Below, piece after piece: positions 62,839 through 64,000 of a stretch of DNA of 64,000 nucleotides. Every line of letters begins with the position of its first letter. The first letter of the stretch is position 1. Made by a program: the position numbers and the translations under genes. Location: positions 5,237,501-5,301,500 of the forward strand of contig CM063255.1 of NCBI GenBank assembly GCA_032158295.1, given 5' to 3'. The notes under the pieces are model-generated. The model was not told where the DNA came from, did not search any database, and saw only the letters and a program-made list of their open reading frames with translations. The DNA comes from Pycnopodia helianthoides (lineage: Eukaryota > Echinodermata > Asteroidea > Forcipulatida > Asteriidae).

Positions 62839-63472
62839 TTTTCAGTCATGGGCGCTGCTTTCTAAGCTCGATGCCGTCTGCCACAAAAACGAAACAAAAA
62901 TGCGATTGTTTGTGTATAAGATCCTCCAGAGCTGTGAACGTACAACTGCCGGAAACTCTAAAGCTAAAGAAATGTTTTTCTCAAAAAATAATCTTTAACG
63001 TTAAAAGAAGGATACACATAAGATAGTCAGTTACCTTTTCAGTATATCAGAGTTCTGATATCTGCTGTAGTGGGGAATAGACTTGAAATTATTTCCTGGA
63101 AGTGTGAAAGGGCGCCCTCTTTTGTCGAAAACTTTTCAAATAAACTTCGTTTGTGTGGGTGGGCTAGATGGGCCCTTGTGTGGTGTATTTTACATAATGG
63201 AACAGTGGGCCCCACAAAGCTTTGTTCAGTTGGACCCATTGATCTAACTGACTGGATAGGACGACTGCGCGTAAATGTAGCGAACGCGCGCGTTTGCATG
63301 TGGGGCGTTTGAATTTAAACGGCGAGGCGGCGCACAAGTCTGCACGCAACGCAAATAAATGATTTTCGGGGTCGTGGAAAAATATTGCTCCGTTTTTTGC
63401 CGTATTTAAAGGTTTCGTTATGTAAAACAAGGGATGACACCGTAAGTCAAACACAAGTTTTATGCTGCAACT
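62839..63472. promoter_or_regulatory. Intergenic region between divergent ASAP and THAP starts; probable bidirectional promoter
   Basis: The two start codons face away from each other across this interval, so both 5' UTRs and promoters must lie here unless upstream non-coding exons exist. The part nearest the THAP start (about 63250-63350) is rich in CpG and GCGC runs, unlike most of the window. I see no convincing TATA box at a sensible distance from either start. The segment about 63170-63240 resembles another sequence at 41490-41565 (CCCCACAAAG, TTTGTTCA), so part of it may be repeat-derived. Confidence 0.45.
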
Positions 63473-63552
63473 ATGGTAAAGGTTTGTGTTGCGGTAGGTT
63501 GCTCTTCTTCAGGAGCTATGTACGGACGAGAAAATCAGATTTCCTTTCACAG
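63473..63552 (+). CDS. THAP-domain protein, first coding exon (partial)
   Basis: The ATG at 63473 opens MVKVCVAVGCSSSGAMYGRE then NQISFH, followed by a good GTAAGT donor at 63553 after CACAG; the exon leaves two bases. THAP zinc fingers (C2CH, DNA-binding) typically begin at the initiator methionine with M-V-x-x-C-x-x-x-x-C and reach S-F-H-R-F-P about 25-30 residues later, often with an intron near there. Both expected cysteines (residues 5 and 10) and the SFH motif are present. The remaining C-x2-H, the AVPTIF-type motif and any effector domain lie to the right of the window, so the family member cannot be named. It is divergent from ASAP, with about 634 bp between the two start codons. Confidence 0.72.
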
Positions 63553-64000
63553 GTAAGTGGTGTAGTCTGCAAAAAAACGAACATCTGACACATATTTTAT
63601 ATTACTTGATCATGCTGTTTTCAAAATAGTATTTTAGGCCTGTAGGCCTATATTATTTTTTTAAATACAAACTTCAATATATTGTATTCGGGCCAACAAG
63701 GGTGAACACCTTTTGTTTGGGTTTTGTTTTTCTGTGTTGGTGTAAACTTCAATGCTCAATTAATTAAATTAAATTTGATTGAATTCAAAGTTGTTAATTG
63801 TTTGTTTTTGACATTTTCTCGTGATTGCCTGTATGAATTTTTTAGGAATAAATTCGTTGGCAGACTGAACCTTTATGTTACGTTTTCCTGCTGTTAGTCT
63901 TCCCTTAATTCTCTATATCTATTTTACGTTTTAGTGTTTCTGTTTCGTGTGTAACTAATTAAATTTCTGATACGATTAATACACAGTTATGATTTCTTCA
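63553..64000 (+). other. Start of THAP gene intron 1
   Basis: AT-rich sequence following the GTAAGT donor of the THAP first exon. I see no coding block, tRNA-like unit or repeat family shared with the rest of the window. Confidence 0.5.

Overview
This is a piece of an AT-rich, repeat-dense metazoan nuclear genome. Small coding blocks (54-262 nt) with GT/AG splice signals are separated by introns of up to about 21 kb. The introns are packed with short TTAA-flanked inverted-repeat elements, tRNA-derived SINEs, minisatellites and palindromic elements. The repeat types and the divergence of the protein from vertebrate ASAPs suggest a marine invertebrate deuterostome, most likely an echinoderm such as a sea star. 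That assignment is inference; I cannot search.

One gene fills nearly the whole window. On the minus strand, ten exons (62838 down to 501) encode the N-terminal ~443 residues of an ASAP-family Arf GTPase-activating protein: the BAR domain (exons 1-8), the PH domain (exons 9-10) and the first cysteines of the ArfGAP zinc finger (end of exon 10). Every junction checks for phase. The rest of the ArfGAP domain, the ankyrin repeats and the SH3 domain must lie to the left of position 1. Exon 10 as given carries an apparent one-base deletion near 562-572 that breaks the frame. A partial copy of the exon 10 acceptor, ending quickly in a stop, sits in intron 9.

At the right end a second gene starts on the plus strand, divergently. 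Its first coding exon (63473-63552) encodes the start of a THAP-type zinc finger. The ~630 bp between the two start codons, CpG-rich near the THAP start, is the likely shared promoter.

Layout: 1-8008, ASAP exon 10 and intron 9 (inverted repeat pair, 17-bp and 34-bp minisatellites, SINEs). 8009-11280, exons 9 to 6, close together and hemmed in by repeats. 11281-19448, intron 5 and exon 5, with a 91-bp satellite array ending at the exon 5 splice donor. 19449-27305, introns 4 and 3 with exons 4 and 3. 27306-48161, intron 2 and exon 2. 48162-62838, intron 1 and exon 1. 62839-64000, promoter region and start of the THAP gene.

No prokaryotic system, CRISPR array or rRNA gene is present. The most informative non-genic signal is a group of TTAA-bounded short elements (at least five families). 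Two of these insertions are supported by empty sites elsewhere in the window, and three families have a palindrome at the centre. A second group of palindromic elements has 4-bp target duplications and terminal repeats containing the core CACGAAGAGCCAC.
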